A stretch of DNA of 64,000 bases from Synechococcus sp. PCC 7335 (lineage in GTDB: Bacteria > Cyanobacteriota > Cyanobacteriia > Phormidesmidales > Phormidesmidaceae), in contig NZ_DS989904.1 in assembly GCF_000155595.1 (NCBI RefSeq), forward strand, positions 814,477 through 878,476, read 5' to 3'. A model generated the notes under the pieces. It searched no databases and was not told where the DNA came from. It saw only the letters and a program-made list of their open reading frames with translations. Position numbers and translations under genes: made by a program. Within the stretch, counting starts at the first letter, position 1. The number at the start of each line of letters is the position of its first letter. Shown here one piece after another: positions 46,256 through 55,133 of this stretch.

Positions 46256-47914
46256 CTATAACCGAGCCCTTAGCGCTTTCTTATCGACTTTGCCTGCGCC
46301 AGTTTTGGGTAGGGCCGCGAGCCATTCTAGCTGGTCTGGAATCTTGTAATGGGCTAAGCCGCGATCGCGCAAAAAAGCTTTCACCTGGTCGATCTCAATG
46401 CTGTTGTCTCCTATCGAATCATTTGAAGAAACATCGTTTTGCGCGACTACAAAAGCGCCAATACGCTCTCCTAAAAAGGGATCTGGCATGCTGACAACAG
46501 CCGCAGCGCAAATATTGGGATGAGTCAACAGATGCTGTTCAATCTCTTTACTGCTGATCTTTTCGCCGCCTTTGTTGATTTGCTCCTTGGCACGGCCCTC
46601 TACAATGATCTGCCCAGACGGGCTTAGCCGGACAAGATCGCCCGTTCGATAAAATCCATCCGGTGTAAATGCCCTTTTGTTGTGTTCAGGGGCTTGGTAG
46701 TAGCCCCGGATGGTGTAAGGGCCTCGGGTCAACAAATTCCCAGTTTCTCCAGGAGAAACCGGCTGATCTAGATTGTCCACAATCAGAATCTCATCGGCGG
46801 GAGAAATCGGTAGACCTTGAGTATGCAAAATCACCTCTTCTGTATCGTCAAGCCGCGTGTAGCACACTAGCCCTTCTGCCATGCCAAATACCTGTTGCAA
46901 TCGACAGCCCAGAATAGGTGAAATACGTCTGGCAACTTCTGGAGCAAGCGGGGCTCCTCCAACCTGCAATATCTGCAAACTTGAGAGATCGTGACTGCGG
47001 GTGGCGGTAGCATCTAGCCAGATAGGAACCAGCGGCGGAACCAACGCGGTGATAGTGACTTGTTCACGCGCAATTAGTGCAAAAGTTTCGTCAGGATTGG
47101 GGTGATGAGCGAGGACGACGCTTCCTCCAGCGTAAAGTGTACCAAGACTACCTGGAGAGCTCAGTGGAAAATTGTGGGACACTGGCAAAGCCGCTAGATA
47201 GACGCTCTCAGGCGCTAGCGCACAGATTTTGGCGCTAGCTCTGACGCTGTATAGATAGTCGGCGTGGGTTCTGGGAATGAGTTTGGGCGTACCGGTGCTG
47301 CCGCCTGAGAGCTGAAAAAAAGCAACAGCTTCAGCTTTGGGCTCAGATAGAGCAAGCGGCTGTAGGTAGAGTTGATCGAGGGCCACAAATTCCTGTTCCT
47401 GACCAACAACGATAATGTGTTGTAAACTACCGTGCTCAGGCATCAGGGTACGCGCCAGAGCTCGATAGTCAAAGTGTCCATCGCTATCAGCAATAATGTA
47501 AGCAGCCGCCTCAGTTTTTAATAGAAAGCTGTGAATTTCTGTGCGACGATGGGCCGGCAGTGCTAGGACGGGCAGTGCCCCTAAGCGGGTGAGCGCAAAG
47601 AACACGGCAAAGAATTCTGGAATATTGGGGAGTTGAACAATGACGCGATCGCCTGCCGTAATTCCCAAAGATTGTAACCCCGCCGCCAGCTGATCGGCCC
47701 GCTGATTCAGGTCTGCGTAGCTCCAGCGGTCGTTTCCACTGACTAGGGCCGTCCGCTGAGCATAGCGCTGTGACTGCTGCCGTAGCATTTGGCCAAACGT
47801 CTGAGGCTGCCAATAGCCTAAATTGCGGTAGCGATCGGCATATGCTTTGGGCCAGCGCGGACAGTCTGCCTGCAAACCCTCTTTCTGTAAGGGTTGAAAA
47901 AGTTGTTCAATCAC
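46256..47914 (-). CDS. entE: 2,3-Dihydroxybenzoate-AMP ligase (EntE/DhbE)
   Basis: Protein of 552 residues. Adenylate-forming enzyme: [20 protein letters not shown] (phosphate loop), [16 protein letters not shown] (the His-Asn motif of aryl-acid ligases, contacting the DHB hydroxyl), [15 protein letters not shown] and [11 protein letters not shown] (catalytic lysine). Length and motifs match EntE/DhbE. It activates DHB and loads it on the EntB carrier domain. Its start overlaps the end of entC by 4 bp. Confidence 0.92.
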   Translation of the reverse strand: MIEQLFQPLQKEGLQADCPRWPKAYADRYRNLGYWQPQTFGQMLRQQSQRYAQRTALVSGNDRWSYADLNQRADQLAAGLQSLGITAGDRVIVQLPNIPEFFAVFFALTRLGALPVLALPAHRRTEIHSFLLKTEAAAYIIADSDGHFDYRALARTLMPEHGSLQHIIVVGQEQEFVALDQLYLQPLALSEPKAEAVAFFQLSGGSTGTPKLIPRTHADYLYSVRASAKICALAPESVYLAALPVSHNFPLSSPGSLGTLYAGGSVVLAHHPNPDETFALIAREQVTITALVPPLVPIWLDATATRSHDLSSLQILQVGGAPLAPEVARRISPILGCRLQQVFGMAEGLVCYTRLDDTEEVILHTQGLPISPADEILIVDNLDQPVSPGETGNLLTRGPYTIRGYYQAPEHNKRAFTPDGFYRTGDLVRLSPSGQIIVEGRAKEQINKGGEKISSKEIEQHLLTHPNICAAAVVSMPDPFLGERIGAFVVAQNDVSSNDSIGDNSIEIDQVKAFLRDRGLAHYKIPDQLEWLAALPKTGAGKVDKKALRARL

Positions 47915-49296
47915 AGTCTTGCCTCCAACAGATGCTCTAGGTCCAGCGCTTTGAGCATGGTGCGAAATTTAGCAGACGTTTCAGCCAGCTCCTTTGCAGC
48001 GGTCGATCCAGCTACGATACCGGCCCCTGCATATAGCCGCAGATGGCGACCTTCCGCCTCGCCACAGCGAATGGTCACAGCCCACTCGCCATCACCCTGA
48101 CTATCAACCCAGCCCACAAGACCCGTGAAGTAACGCCGCGCAAACGGTTCAATCGCGTGAATGGCCGAATAGGCACATTGGGTAGGCGCACCGCAGATGG
48201 CAGGCGTCGGGTGTAAGGCCAGGGCCAGAGAAAGGGCACAAGTCTCTGAGTTTTTCAATGTGCCTTGCAGATAGGTAGACAGATGGATCATGCTGTCGGT
48301 CTGGAGAATGTCAGGGGTTGGGGGCACTGCTAGGTCATGACAAAACGGGCGCAGTGCCTCTGCCATCGCCTCAACCACCACCGCATGTTCGCGCCGATCT
48401 TTATCAGAGTTCATGAGCGCTTCAGCCCGCTGTTGATCAATGATTGGATCACCACTACGAGGCGCTGAACCCGCTAATGGATTGGCTTCTACCTGCATTC
48501 CCCGCCGCCGAACTAACAGTTCAGGGCTAGCACCAACCAAGTGATGGCGCGAGTGCTGAAGAAAAGAGTGTGTATTTTTAGAATCAAGCTGTTTTACGAA
48601 TGCAGATTGCTTTTCTGGAGCCAGCGTCTTCTCTGATGCGAGCTGTTTCTCTGATATAAACGACTGCTTTGGCGCAGACTGCTGGCAGCGGGCTAAATTA
48701 ACAAGATAGGTGTAGCCGTAGCGGTTAGAGCGAGCTAGTCCGTTTAATAATTCGCCTAGATGAGGCATTTGAGCAAATGACAATTCAAGCGAACGAGATA
48801 GAACAATCTTAAGTAGCTCCGATTGCTGAATGTACTCCAGCGCTTGTTCAACCCCCTCCATGTAGCTAGCAGGCTCTGGGAGCATCTGTAATCTACAAGC
48901 GTTAGAGGCCGATGCTTTAGGTTTAGGAGCAACACTCATATTTCTGTCATTTCTCAGCGGGCCTGCTCGGTGAAGACGATCGGGCATAAACAGGTGAACG
49001 TTGGCACTGTCATCAAAGGGAATCGCCCCCACTAATGGCAGCTTTGATAACCCGCGCTGAGATTGCCGATCGAACAGTGCGACCGCCTGCTTCGGTAGAT
49101 CAGGGTAAGCCAACGCTCCTTTTTGAGCGGGTAAAATGTCTCGAATACCTTGGGCCAACATAGTTTGGTGAGGTGTCGCCAAGAAAAACGATGTCTCGTG
49201 GTCGGAGGCCTCTAGCAGCGCTGTGGCACTGTTTAGCTGGCTTTGTGACTGGCTTTGCGGCTGATTGGGGAAAATCTTTTGGGCAGTATTTTTCAT
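47911..49296 (-). CDS. entC: Isochorismate synthase (EntC/DhbC)
   Basis: Protein of about 461 residues from the ATG at 49296 ([11 protein letters not shown]), which has AAGAG 6 bases ahead; earlier starts (ATG 49323, TTG 49356) are possible. Chorismate-utilising enzyme signature in order: [99 protein letters not shown] and [20 protein letters not shown]. It converts chorismate to isochorismate. Odd: an insertion of about 40 residues rich in E-K-x-x and Ser (around [20 protein letters not shown]), made of degenerate short repeats. It overlaps entE by 4 bp. Confidence 0.92.
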   Translation of the reverse strand: MKNTAQKIFPNQPQSQSQSQLNSATALLEASDHETSFFLATPHQTMLAQGIRDILPAQKGALAYPDLPKQAVALFDRQSQRGLSKLPLVGAIPFDDSANVHLFMPDRLHRAGPLRNDRNMSVAPKPKASASNACRLQMLPEPASYMEGVEQALEYIQQSELLKIVLSRSLELSFAQMPHLGELLNGLARSNRYGYTYLVNLARCQQSAPKQSFISEKQLASEKTLAPEKQSAFVKQLDSKNTHSFLQHSRHHLVGASPELLVRRRGMQVEANPLAGSAPRSGDPIIDQQRAEALMNSDKDRREHAVVVEAMAEALRPFCHDLAVPPTPDILQTDSMIHLSTYLQGTLKNSETCALSLALALHPTPAICGAPTQCAYSAIHAIEPFARRYFTGLVGWVDSQGDGEWAVTIRCGEAEGRHLRLYAGAGIVAGSTAAKELAETSAKFRTMLKALDLEHLLEARL

Positions 49297-49366
49297 CAGA
49301 ATCTCTTGTAAGGGCCTTAGCATATTCTTTGGAGGGTGATGGATAGGTTGTTGCAAAAAATGAGTA

Positions 49367-50149
49367 TCAAGCGCCTAATGTCGCTCCGCCATCTACTCGC
49401 AAATCGTGCATCGTAATATGACAAGCCTGTTCAGAAAGCAAAAACAAAATGCCTTCTGCAATATCTTTGGGACTGGCTATTTTCCCTAAAGGGATACCTG
49501 TTCTAAATGTGTTTAGCGATCCTTTTATGACAGCGTCCTTAGCGGTGTCGTCAGTCCAGAACATGTGCTGCATAGGCGTATCTGTAGAGCCAGGAGAAAC
49601 GACATTACAGCGGATACCAGAGCTAGCAAGTTCTAAGCCTAGACACCGGGTAAAGTGAGTCGCAGCCGCTTTAGACGCAGCATAGGCAGACATCTCTTGG
49701 CGGGGTACACTAGCCGCGTTGGAGCCAACGGTTACAATTGCACCGTTTTTACGAGGAATCATGGCCTGTGCGACACTGCGAGAAATGTTAAAGACGCCTG
49801 TTGTATTCACCGCAAAGGTGCGGCTCCAATCTGTGTCAGTCAAGGAAACAACAGGCTTTGGCACAAGAACGCCTGCTACATTCACCAGTCCGGCAATGGC
49901 TCCTATATTTTTCTCGATATGATCAACAATCTTCTTTACCGCTAGGCTATCGCTAACGTCAACTGGGTAGGGCTCAAACTGCGGCGAAGCTAATTCTATT
50001 CTCAAGGATTCCAGCTTTTCGGGCTGGATGTCGAGTCCGATAACGGTTGCGCCAGCTTGGAGGAGCGATCGCACAACCGCCGCACCAATGCCCTGAGCTG
50101 CCCCCGTTACTACAATGAGTTTGTCAGTAAAGTCAAACATATATTTCAC
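49367..50149 (-). CDS. entA: 2,3-Dihydro-2,3-dihydroxybenzoate dehydrogenase (EntA)
   Basis: Protein of 260 residues, a classical SDR: MFDFTDKLIVVTGAAQGIGA (nucleotide motif GAAQGIG), NVAGV, VTVGSNAASVPRQEMSAYAA and YAASK (Tyr-Lys pair), and VSPGSTDTPMQHMFW near the C-terminus, the usual EntA/DhbA pattern. It oxidises 2,3-dihydro-DHB to DHB with NAD+. It lies 12 bp downstream of the DUF2470 gene and 10 bp before the entC extended frame. Start could also be the second Met (residue 4). Confidence 0.9.
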   Translation of the reverse strand: MKYMFDFTDKLIVVTGAAQGIGAAVVRSLLQAGATVIGLDIQPEKLESLRIELASPQFEPYPVDVSDSLAVKKIVDHIEKNIGAIAGLVNVAGVLVPKPVVSLTDTDWSRTFAVNTTGVFNISRSVAQAMIPRKNGAIVTVGSNAASVPRQEMSAYAASKAAATHFTRCLGLELASSGIRCNVVSPGSTDTPMQHMFWTDDTAKDAVIKGSLNTFRTGIPLGKIASPKDIAEGILFLLSEQACHITMHDLRVDGGATLGA

Positions 50150-50161
50150 GAGTCATCTATT

Positions 50162-50572
50162 TTATGAGTCATCTATTGCCGCGCTCCACCCTAGCTGGGC
50201 GCGACTTTCCGTAATCATTTCAGCCAACAGACACCGCAGAGACAGCACGCCTTGAGCCGGTTCTAAAAAATCAATTCGTAAGGACTGGCTCTGGTTAGGT
50301 CCTGTGACCTCAAGCGTCATCCCAGCGGCATCTAACTGAGCAATGCTTGCCTGTTCTGCCCAATCCATTGCCCGATCTTTGGGAGGCACAGCCTTGGCGC
50401 AGGCCAATATGTCCTCAAGGTGATCTTGGTTTAAATGCCGGGTGATTGCCAGCAGTAATTTATCAGTTAGGGGAGCGCCATTTCGCTGGCGATCCGTCTT
50501 TGAAGTTGCCGGCTTTGAATTTGCTGGCTTTGAGGTTGCCGTCTTTGAGGTTGCCAGCTTTGAATCTGTCAA
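50162..50572 (-). CDS. DUF2470 protein in the siderophore operon
   Basis: Protein of 136 residues. The start is TTG at 50572: GGAGG (50579-50583) lies 6 bases ahead and a stop codon closes the frame just upstream. The N-terminal 25 residues are five repeats of S-K-x-A-T (15-bp DNA repeats). The DUF2470 domain follows: LLAITRHLNQDHLEDILACA, LDAAGMTLEVTGPNQSQSLR, IDFLEPAQGVLSLRCLLAEM. DUF2470 is also the C-terminal part of HugZ-like heme proteins. Position between entA and the MFS gene suggests iron-linked function; the role is unknown. Confidence 0.8.
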   Translation of the reverse strand: MTDSKLATSKTATSKPANSKPATSKTDRQRNGAPLTDKLLLAITRHLNQDHLEDILACAKAVPPKDRAMDWAEQASIAQLDAAGMTLEVTGPNQSQSLRIDFLEPAQGVLSLRCLLAEMITESRAQLGWSAAIDDS

Positions 50573-50573
50573 G
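50499..50573. repeat. Five 15-bp tandem repeats in the DUF2470 gene
   Basis: Units of the form tttgaRgttgccRgc repeat five times in frame (50499-50513, 50514-50528, 50529-50543, 50544-50558, 50559-50573), with one to four changes per unit. They encode the N-terminal S-K-x-A-T repeats. Since the period is a multiple of three, copy-number change would keep the frame. Confidence 0.85.
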
Positions 50574-50578
50574 GGTTA

Positions 50579-50583
50579 CCTCC
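50579..50583 (-). promoter_or_regulatory. Ribosome-binding site deciding a TTG start
   Basis: GGAGG on the minus strand, 6 bases upstream of the TTG at 50572 and the only good site for the DUF2470 gene, whose frame has no ATG before its repeats. Confidence 0.7.
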
Positions 50584-50637
50584 ATAGCAGTCTAGCTGCC
50601 GTATTGTGTGATTTGTATTGCGTGACGATGCTCGCTA

Positions 50638-51981
50638 TTACTGTTCTTTAGTGCTTACTTTCAGGCGTTCTAAATCTTGGGAATGCTCGATTTCAGGGGT
50701 TAGATCTGGGCTAAAAATCACTTTTGTTGCCAACCAAACACTCGCTAGGCAAACAACAAAACCAATGAGAAAGACGCCAACATAGCCTAGGGCGGCGGCA
50801 ATAAATCCACTGAATGCAGGCACCCCAACATGGTGACCCAGCACGTACACCGACGATTGCAGCGTATAATCGCTCCCTGCTGTTGCTGGGCGGCTTTTGT
50901 CCATCATCACGGTGAATAGCGCTGTACTGGCAACACTGCGAGCAAACACTTCTCCAGTACTAACGGTATAGAGCACAAGCGGATCGCGAATACCGATTGC
51001 AGGCAGGGTGAGTGCAGCAACTGCGATCGCCTGCAATAGCCCGAACAAAATCAGCGCGCGTCTACGACCCAACGGTTCAATCAGTACGCCTGCTAGTAGC
51101 GAACCGATAATAGCCGCACCCGATCCTACAATCCCAGTCATCCAGCCGATATCCGCCATCGACAGGCCCAGATCTACCAGCAATGGACGAAACATAGTTG
51201 CGGCCATACTGCTACCGGTGGCATAGAGCAAGATAAAGAACAACCACAACAGTGACTGCGGTCGCCTCACAAAACTCAGCAGCGTCTTGAAATAGTCCAA
51301 AACAGATTTTCTCGCACTGAGGAATCGACCAGAACGGGCAATACCTGCTGTTCTCTCTAGCGGTCGGGCTCTGGTCGGCTCCCGATAGGACAGCAGGGGC
51401 AGCAGTGCCAGCAAAACGCCCCCCGCCAACAGCCATACGCTGACCTGCCAGCCCAGCTGATTCAAGGTGAGGAGCAAAACGCCGCCGCCCAAGATCCCTC
51501 CCATGGCTCGCCCGGCGCTTTGAATACCGTTCCCCCAGCCTCGTTCATGGGGATCTAGCAGTCCGATGGCCAAAGCATCAGTGGCAATATCTTGAGTGGC
51601 AGCTAGCGTTACCACTAAAAACACGCCCTGGAAGAGTAAAACCTCATTGTTGTTTAAAGTGTCGAGGGAGGCACAGGCAACTAGTGTGAGAGCAAGCAGA
51701 ATCTGAGTGCCTATAATCCAAGATTTATAGTGTCCCCATCTTCGAGAGCCGTAGCGGTCTACCAGTGGAGCCCAAAGAAATTTTAGAATCCAGGGTAGGG
51801 TAAGCAATCCCATCAAGCCAATGACCTGTAGTGACGCGCCCTGCTGGCGTAAGAAAATAGGTAAGGCTCGAAAGAAAAAAGCAGCGGGTAAAAACTGAGA
51901 GGTATAAAGACAGCTCAACAACACAAACTTTCTGCGTGGAGAAAGAGTCTCTTTAGCTTTTAATTGAACACTTGGGGCCAT
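50638..51981 (-). CDS. MFS transporter, RhtX/FptX- or AmpG-like, siderophore export or import
   Basis: Protein of 447 residues, about 12 helices. The N-terminal region LPIFLRQQGASLQVIGLMGL and PWILKFLWAPLVDRYGSRRW, followed by ATQDIATDALAIGLLDPHER, is the pattern of the AmpG / RhtX-FptX branch of MFS. RhtX and FptX import ferric siderophores, while EntS exports enterobactin; direction cannot be settled from motifs. Located between the receptor gene (109 bp upstream) and the DUF2470 gene, same strand. It fits transport of the siderophore made here. Confidence 0.8.
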   Translation of the reverse strand: MAPSVQLKAKETLSPRRKFVLLSCLYTSQFLPAAFFFRALPIFLRQQGASLQVIGLMGLLTLPWILKFLWAPLVDRYGSRRWGHYKSWIIGTQILLALTLVACASLDTLNNNEVLLFQGVFLVVTLAATQDIATDALAIGLLDPHERGWGNGIQSAGRAMGGILGGGVLLLTLNQLGWQVSVWLLAGGVLLALLPLLSYREPTRARPLERTAGIARSGRFLSARKSVLDYFKTLLSFVRRPQSLLWLFFILLYATGSSMAATMFRPLLVDLGLSMADIGWMTGIVGSGAAIIGSLLAGVLIEPLGRRRALILFGLLQAIAVAALTLPAIGIRDPLVLYTVSTGEVFARSVASTALFTVMMDKSRPATAGSDYTLQSSVYVLGHHVGVPAFSGFIAAALGYVGVFLIGFVVCLASVWLATKVIFSPDLTPEIEHSQDLERLKVSTKEQ

Positions 51982-52090
51982 GAGTTAAAGTAGGGCTAAG
52001 TTTTTAGAGGGCTTGTCAGGCTTATGGGTTTAGGTAAAGCTGTTGTAAAAAGATTTTGTTTGTTGCGATAAAGCTTGATTATCAAAGCGA

Positions 52091-54823
52091 TCAAAACTCG
52101 TAGCTAACCGAGCCAAGCACCGTAAAGGGATCGCCGGGCTCAATGCCTCTGGTTCGAGTGCGCGGTGTACCCTCAATAAAGCTCACATCGAACAGGTTCT
52201 GAAAATTGAGGCCAAATTTCCAACGATTTCGCTCGTAGGAGACAGCGGCGTTGGTCAAAAAGTAACTATCTAGATCAAAGCTGTTGCTCAAATCGCCTTG
52301 GCGCTCGCCGACCCAGTTCAGCCCGAGGCCAAAGCCTAAGCCTGTCAGGTCTCCTGATTGAATTTCATAGTTTGTCCATAGGCTGGCGCTGTGTTCTGGC
52401 ACACCTGGCAATGGGTTGCCTGTCTCAATGGAACTGTCTTCTGTTAGCGCTGAATCAATGTAGGCGTAGGACGCAACGACATTCCAGGCTGGTGAAATTT
52501 CTCCGATCACATCTAGCTCAATGCCTTGGCTCTGTTGCTCTCCTGTCGCTACCGAAAATCTGGGATCGTTTAGATCGGTCGTAGCAACATTTTGTTTGGT
52601 CAGATTAAAGTAAGCGAGAGTCGCGAGCAGATTGCCCTCAAACAGTTCTGTTTTGAGACCCACCTCAAACCCCTCGCCTTCTTCGGCTGCTAGCGGTTCG
52701 CCATCAACCGTGACGGCTGCACTAGGAAAAAAAGAACGAGAGTAGTTTGCATAGAGAGAAAGATTTTCAATCGGCTGATAAACCAGCCCTATTCTGGGGC
52801 TAAAGGCATCTTCGGTTAGATCTACCTCGGTAGTAACACCTCGACTAGTAGTTACTGTTGTTTGCTCCACCGTTTCGTAACTAAAGCCTGCCACCAAGAT
52901 CAGATTGTCTAGCAGGTCAATTTGGTCTTGTGCATAGATCTGCAGACTATTGGTATCAATGCGATCGCTTCTAGTGGGTACATCACCGCGCTCGGGTCGA
53001 GGTGGCGTCCCATAGACAGGATCAAAGATATTAATCGGCGTTCTTGACGGTCCTGGCGAAAAATCAGTAAAAGAATCTGAATCCAAGCTGTAACGAGCTA
53101 AATCAACCCCAACTAGCAAAGTGTGATCAACCGGCCCAGTAGAAAATTCACCCACCACATTAGTCTGCAGGGCCAATGTTTTGTTATTGACATCTTGCTC
53201 GGCAAAGACCCGATTAAGATCGCCTGTGGCCTCATCGAGTCCGCCAATAAAGGGGAAACTCAAGGTGGCGCTAATGTCATCACTTTGGTTGAGATAGCGA
53301 AACGCATTGCGGATTTTCCACGTGTCGCTAAAGCGATGTTCTAGATCGTAGCCGACGTTAGAAAACTCACTCGAAATGCTGTCGTCGGGTTCACCGAGGA
53401 TGCGATCGCGAGGAATATCGGCAACCTCATCGCCCAAGGCTACCAGCCCTGGATTGAAGGGGCGATCGTCATTCAGATACTCTAGCTGGAGATTGAGATC
53501 GGTGCGATCATTAATTCGCCAGGCTAGATCTGGCGCTACAAAGAAACGCTCAGATCTCTCATCAAAATCTTGAAATTCATTTTCATTTTGATAGACGGCA
53601 TTGAGTCGATAAAGTAGACGGTTGTCTTCTGTGAGAGGGCCTGAGATATCAATCTGGGGACGCACTGAGCCGCGACTATCGGTTTGCAGCCCGATCTCGT
53701 AAAACGGTTGCTCCAAAGGCGCTTTAGAAACAATATTGAGGATGCCGCCTGGCTCACTTTGGCCAAATAGAACTGAAGCAGGCCCCCTTAGCACCTCAAT
53801 GCGTTCGATATTGGCAATCTCTGGAAATCCTTGCCCAGCCGCATCTCCGTTGTCATTAGGGCTATACAGCCGAAACCCATCTCGATACACAGAGACCCCG
53901 TTAAACCCTCTCAGACTGATCTGAAAGCCTCTACCCTCAGTCGAATTAACCGATGCCCCGCTGAGATTACGCAAGGCATCTCCTAGATCCCTCACCTGCT
54001 GATCCTCTAATACCTGCCGAGGAATCACCTGAACTGAAGCAGGCGTTTCTAGAATAGGCGTATCGGTGCGGGTGGCGCTGCTAGCATTGGGGACAAAGTA
54101 ATTATCTTGTACTTGCCCGCCCGTCACGATAATTTGGATAGCGTCATCTGATCCTGAACTGCCTGGGACTGGGTCACCTGCGATCGCATCTTCGCTAGGA
54201 TCTGGCATAGGTTCTGGCATAGGATCTGGCATGGAATCTTGAGCGGTAGAGGCTCTAGCAATCGCCCTGACTGTCAGCATCGTTGCAACCGTTGTCACAG
54301 ACAGGGTGGGCGGCGCTTCAGTCCCTGTGATGGCAATGCGTACCTGGTTATCAGGTCGATTGTTGATATCAATGAAGGCAATATCTGCATTGGGCGCACT
54401 GATAGCAAAGCGCTCCGCCTCAGGCAGGTTCAAGATGGCATTGGGAATATCTAGAATTGCCGCATTGCCTGCCACAGACAGCTCGGGCGTGATTAGTTCG
54501 CCCGTCGTTTCTAGCTGTAGCGCGATTCCTGCTGCGGTCTCTTCTAGCTGAATATCTGTTATTTCCACGACTTCAGCGGCTGGCTCAGCTAGATCAGACT
54601 GCGTTAGCCATCTCTCTCGTAGCCATCTATCTGTTGTAACCGTTGGGGTACTGGCCTCATCTGGCTTCGCATCTGACACTGTCATATCCATCGCTGAAGC
54701 ATTTTCTTTGAGTACGCTTTCACTTGCGATCGCGGCTGGTCCTAGCAGCAGCCCACAACCCGCCATCAGTTGGACTAACCAACCACCCCATCTCATCCGC
54801 GTCGCAGTCATGCTTACTTTCAT
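52091..54823 (-). CDS. AMIN-domain TonB-dependent siderophore receptor
   Basis: Protein of 910 residues. Signal peptide (MAGCGLLLGPAAIASES), then an AMIN domain (ITDIQLEETAAGIALQLETT to about residue 200), a Met/Pro repeat linker (PDPMPEPMPDP), a TonB-box-like AIQIIVTGG, and a plug (ETPASVQVIPRQVLEDQQVR, LSGASVNSTEGRGFQISLRG, IERIEVLRGPASVLFGQSEP). A 22-strand barrel follows and ends in the aromatic SVSYEF. The AMIN-plug-barrel layout is typical of cyanobacterial siderophore receptors and imports the ferric siderophore with TonB. A Fur-like box and a 22-bp direct repeat lie just upstream. Confidence 0.92.
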   Translation of the reverse strand: MKVSMTATRMRWGGWLVQLMAGCGLLLGPAAIASESVLKENASAMDMTVSDAKPDEASTPTVTTDRWLRERWLTQSDLAEPAAEVVEITDIQLEETAAGIALQLETTGELITPELSVAGNAAILDIPNAILNLPEAERFAISAPNADIAFIDINNRPDNQVRIAITGTEAPPTLSVTTVATMLTVRAIARASTAQDSMPDPMPEPMPDPSEDAIAGDPVPGSSGSDDAIQIIVTGGQVQDNYFVPNASSATRTDTPILETPASVQVIPRQVLEDQQVRDLGDALRNLSGASVNSTEGRGFQISLRGFNGVSVYRDGFRLYSPNDNGDAAGQGFPEIANIERIEVLRGPASVLFGQSEPGGILNIVSKAPLEQPFYEIGLQTDSRGSVRPQIDISGPLTEDNRLLYRLNAVYQNENEFQDFDERSERFFVAPDLAWRINDRTDLNLQLEYLNDDRPFNPGLVALGDEVADIPRDRILGEPDDSISSEFSNVGYDLEHRFSDTWKIRNAFRYLNQSDDISATLSFPFIGGLDEATGDLNRVFAEQDVNNKTLALQTNVVGEFSTGPVDHTLLVGVDLARYSLDSDSFTDFSPGPSRTPINIFDPVYGTPPRPERGDVPTRSDRIDTNSLQIYAQDQIDLLDNLILVAGFSYETVEQTTVTTSRGVTTEVDLTEDAFSPRIGLVYQPIENLSLYANYSRSFFPSAAVTVDGEPLAAEEGEGFEVGLKTELFEGNLLATLAYFNLTKQNVATTDLNDPRFSVATGEQQSQGIELDVIGEISPAWNVVASYAYIDSALTEDSSIETGNPLPGVPEHSASLWTNYEIQSGDLTGLGFGLGLNWVGERQGDLSNSFDLDSYFLTNAAVSYERNRWKFGLNFQNLFDVSFIEGTPRTRTRGIEPGDPFTVLGSVSYEF

Positions 54824-54832
54824 CGCAACAAA

Positions 54833-54847
54833 TGGGATTCATTCTCA
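54833..54847 (-). promoter_or_regulatory. Fur-like box before the TonB receptor
   Basis: On the minus strand TGAGAAT-g-AATCCCA matches TGATAAT-N-ATTATCA at 10 of 14 fixed positions (left half 6 of 7). It is 10-24 bp upstream of the start at 54823, where repression would block initiation. It is weaker than the box at 56365-56379. Confidence 0.4.
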
Positions 54848-54890
54848 ATAATCTAGACAAGAAGATAGTAGCCGATGGGTTCTGTTGTTT

Positions 54891-54934
54891 TCTGTCTCAA
54901 GCGGACTTTTTTTCTGTCTCAGGCGGACTTTTTA
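54891..54934. promoter_or_regulatory. 22-bp direct repeat, candidate AraC-type operator
   Basis: Copies tctgtctcaagcggactttttt (54891-54912, quoted in part: tctgtctcaagcggactt) and tctgtctcaggcggactt (54913-54930 and onward) agree at 20 of 22 positions and are exactly adjacent. The period is two helical turns. They lie 68-111 bp upstream of the receptor start, where an AraC-family activator such as the neighbour gene would bind. Confidence 0.6.
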
Positions 54935-55021
54935 GATAGCCAACAGCCGGATGCAGCTGCACGCAGAAGGCTAACGCCTGCGGCTGTTTGTTTTGATGGG
55001 CTCGCCTCTGGGCCTAGATAT

Positions 55022-55133
55022 AGCAATGGCCGGATGCATTCGGTCATTGCTGACCACTTAGCTCTATGTGCAACAAGGGTTCTACCTGTTGGAAATGTGT
55101 AGAGCTAAGTGGCGAAGGCTATAGACCAGACGG
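55022..55133. repeat. Two stem-loops, partly similar to a site in the island
   Basis: Arms agcaatggccg (55022-55032) and cggtcattgct (55041-55051) form one hairpin. ccacttagctcta (55054-55066) and tagagctaagtgg (55100-55112) form a second, longer one. The segment agctaagtggcgaaggctat with agaccag (55103-55130) resembles 20829-20866 (agctaagtggtcaaagctat, agaccag), suggesting a dispersed repeat. It lies just downstream of the AraC gene stop (55134) and may also help end that transcript. 54824-55133 has no gene. Confidence 0.5.
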
